DNA from: CALZJC01 sp041574955
GTDB taxonomy: Bacteria > Acidobacteriota > Thermoanaerobaculia > Multivoradales > JAHEKO01
Reading direction: 5' to 3'
Assembly: GCA_041574955.1 (NCBI GenBank)
Contig: JBFGNS010000002.1
Location: 1 to 64,000 of the forward strand
Length of the DNA stretch: 64,000 nt
Of the stretch, positions 62,938 to 64,000 are shown in pieces; the stretch's first letter is position 1; every line of letters starts with the position of its first letter. Below the pieces are notes generated by a model that made no database searches, had not been told where the DNA came from, and saw only the letters and a list, made by a program, of their open reading frames with translations. Both the position numbers and the translations under genes were made by a program.

Positions 62938-64000
62938 TCAACCGCCGCCTCCCGCGCGGCGCTCGCGCATGCGGGCGAGGCGCTCCTCGATCTGCTCCTC
63001 GCTGAGGCCGCGCTCGCGCATCCGCTGCTTGATCTGCTCCAGCCGCTCCGGCGTCAGCTCCGCCGGATCGAAGCCGCCCGGCGGGCCGCCGGGACCCGAG
63101 CCGCCGATGGTCGCCGGCCCGGCCGGCGCCGCCTGCGCCGGCCCGCCGCCGCTCAGCCGCTCCTCGATCTGCTCGTCGCTCAGCCCCTGCCGGCGCAGGA
63201 ACTGGCGCGCCCGCTCCTTCTGCTCGTCGCTCATCTGCGACGGGTCGAACCGCCCGCCCGGTCCGCCGGCGGACGTCTGCGGCGGCGCCCCGCCCTCGCC
63301 GAGCCGCTGGACCGGGGTGCCGTCGGACAGGCCGTCCTGGCCGACCACCACCACCTGCTCGCCTTCAGCCAGCCCGGAGGTCACCTCCACGAAGTCGCCT
63401 TCCGAGAAGCCCAGCTGGACGTCGCGCCGCGCTGCCTTGCCCTGCTCGGCGACGTACACCGTGTCGCCGATCGAATCGAGCGTCAGCGCCGTCTTGGGGA
63501 TCACCAGCGAGCCGCTCCGCCGGTCGGTCTCGACGAACACGTCGGCGAACATCCCCGGCCGCAGCTTGCCGCGACCGCGCACCGCCAGCGTCACCCGCAC
63601 GGTGCCGGTGGCGGCGTCCACCACCGGCCGGATGCGCAGCACCTCGGCGTCGAAGCGCTCGCCGCGCCACGCCTCGACCTCGAGATAGGCGCGCTGCCCC
63701 ACCGACAGCCGCGCCAGGTCGCGCTCGGGTACCTGGATCGGGCACAGCAGCGGGTCGAAATCGGACAGCCGGAACAGCGCGGTGCCGGGGCCGACCTGCT
63801 GGGCGAAATCGACGTAGCGGGCCACGATCAGGCCGCTGAACGGCGCCCGCAATTCGGTGTAGCCGAGCTGGATCTGGGTGCCTTCGAGCTCGGCACGCGC
63901 GGTCTCGAAGCGGGTGCGGGCCTCCTCGAACTCCTCGCTGCTGATCAGCTGGCTGGCGTCGAGCGCCTGCGCCCGGTCCCAGGCCAGCCGCGCCTCGGCG
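62938..64000 (-). CDS. RND efflux periplasmic adaptor (MFP), partial, with unusual C-terminal tail
   Basis: The 5' end lies beyond the right edge; at least 353 residues are visible. The lipoyl/barrel-sandwich half with GTQIQLGYTELRAPFSGLIV, the beta-barrel (VGQRAYLEVEAW) and membrane-proximal part (LVIPKTALTLDSIGDTVYVA) are typical HlyD/AcrA features. After the fold ends, a roughly 130-residue tail follows: Gly/Pro linkers and two helical units, DEQKERARQFLRRQGLSDEQ and LEQIKQRMRERGLSEEQIEE, repeats of one motif. Such tails are not standard in adaptors. It forms an operon with the RND permease, 55 bp away. Confidence 0.9.
   Translation of the reverse strand, partial: AEARLAWDRAQALDASQLISSEEFEEARTRFETARAELEGTQIQLGYTELRAPFSGLIVARYVDFAQQVGPGTALFRLSDFDPLLCPIQVPERDLARLSVGQRAYLEVEAWRGERFDAEVLRIRPVVDAATGTVRVTLAVRGRGKLRPGMFADVFVETDRRSGSLVIPKTALTLDSIGDTVYVAEQGKAARRDVQLGFSEGDFVEVTSGLAEGEQVVVVGQDGLSDGTPVQRLGEGGAPPQTSAGGPGGRFDPSQMSDEQKERARQFLRRQGLSDEQIEERLSGGGPAQAAPAGPATIGGSGPGGPPGGFDPAELTPERLEQIKQRMRERGLSEEQIEERLARMRERRAGGGG

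Overview
The window is 64 kb of very GC-rich, densely packed chromosomal DNA from a Gram-negative-type bacterium with lipoproteins, c-type cytochromes and RND export. A multihaem-type cytochrome of the photosynthetic-reaction-centre subunit family without any reaction centre, a TatT-dependent TRAP transporter, a DUF5700 peptidase and many secreted serine hydrolases point to Acidobacteriota (Thermoanaerobaculia-like). That placement is inferred from gene content only. Genes are often coupled by ATGA/GTGA overlaps, GTG starts are common, and I see no tRNA, rRNA, CRISPR array, insertion sequence or prophage.

Layout. 0-2.7 kb: the end of a DUF456-like protein, then a tight three-gene minus-strand operon: a SLATT-like two-TM protein, an unknown 65-residue protein, and a ParA/MinD-like ATPase joined to a coiled coil, one TM helix and about 19 pentapeptide repeats. 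I regard this as the best candidate for an undescribed system. 2.9-10.2 kb: an AidB-like acyl-CoA dehydrogenase, a lipoprotein/MoxR/DUF58/transglutaminase operon and murB. 10.4-16 kb: recA, an NhaC-type antiporter with a secreted-type N-terminal domain, an Smr protein, a histone-deacetylase-fold enzyme and a small membrane protein. 16-20 kb: a TRAP transporter (TatT, DctP, fused DctQM) behind a good promoter. 20-25 kb: a SpoIIE-type phosphatase and two paralogous membrane-anchored dihaem cytochromes c. 25-30 kb: a leaderless ArsR/SRPBCC operon, a DUF5700 peptidase, a secreted fibre-like protein and a dihaem cytochrome with TPR-like repeats.

30-41 kb: an SLC13-type permease with RCK_C domains behind a possible 24-codon leader ORF, a B12-binding radical SAM enzyme with a clear promoter, two tandem serine beta-lactamase-fold proteins, an amidohydrolase-TPR lipoprotein, a cysteine synthase, a second leaderless ArsR gene with a small membrane protein, and a GH25 lysozyme. 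41-49 kb: an accessory stretch with what I read as a copper amine oxidase split into two lipoprotein genes, an anchored alpha/beta hydrolase with a TTG start, a GNAT acetyltransferase between two 159-bp direct repeats, and two large unknown proteins. 49-54 kb: a fatty-acid oxidation set (thiolase, CoA-transferase, FadJ-like protein). 54-64 kb: DUF502 coupled to an M48 peptidase, a polytopic protein with His clusters, a repetitive secreted protein, a TIR-domain protein, and an RND efflux pump with its adaptor running off the right edge.

The core parts (recA, murB, beta-oxidation, MoxR operon) look like ordinary chromosome. The accessory novelty lies at 0.1-2.7 kb, 41-49 kb and 56.5-59.6 kb.
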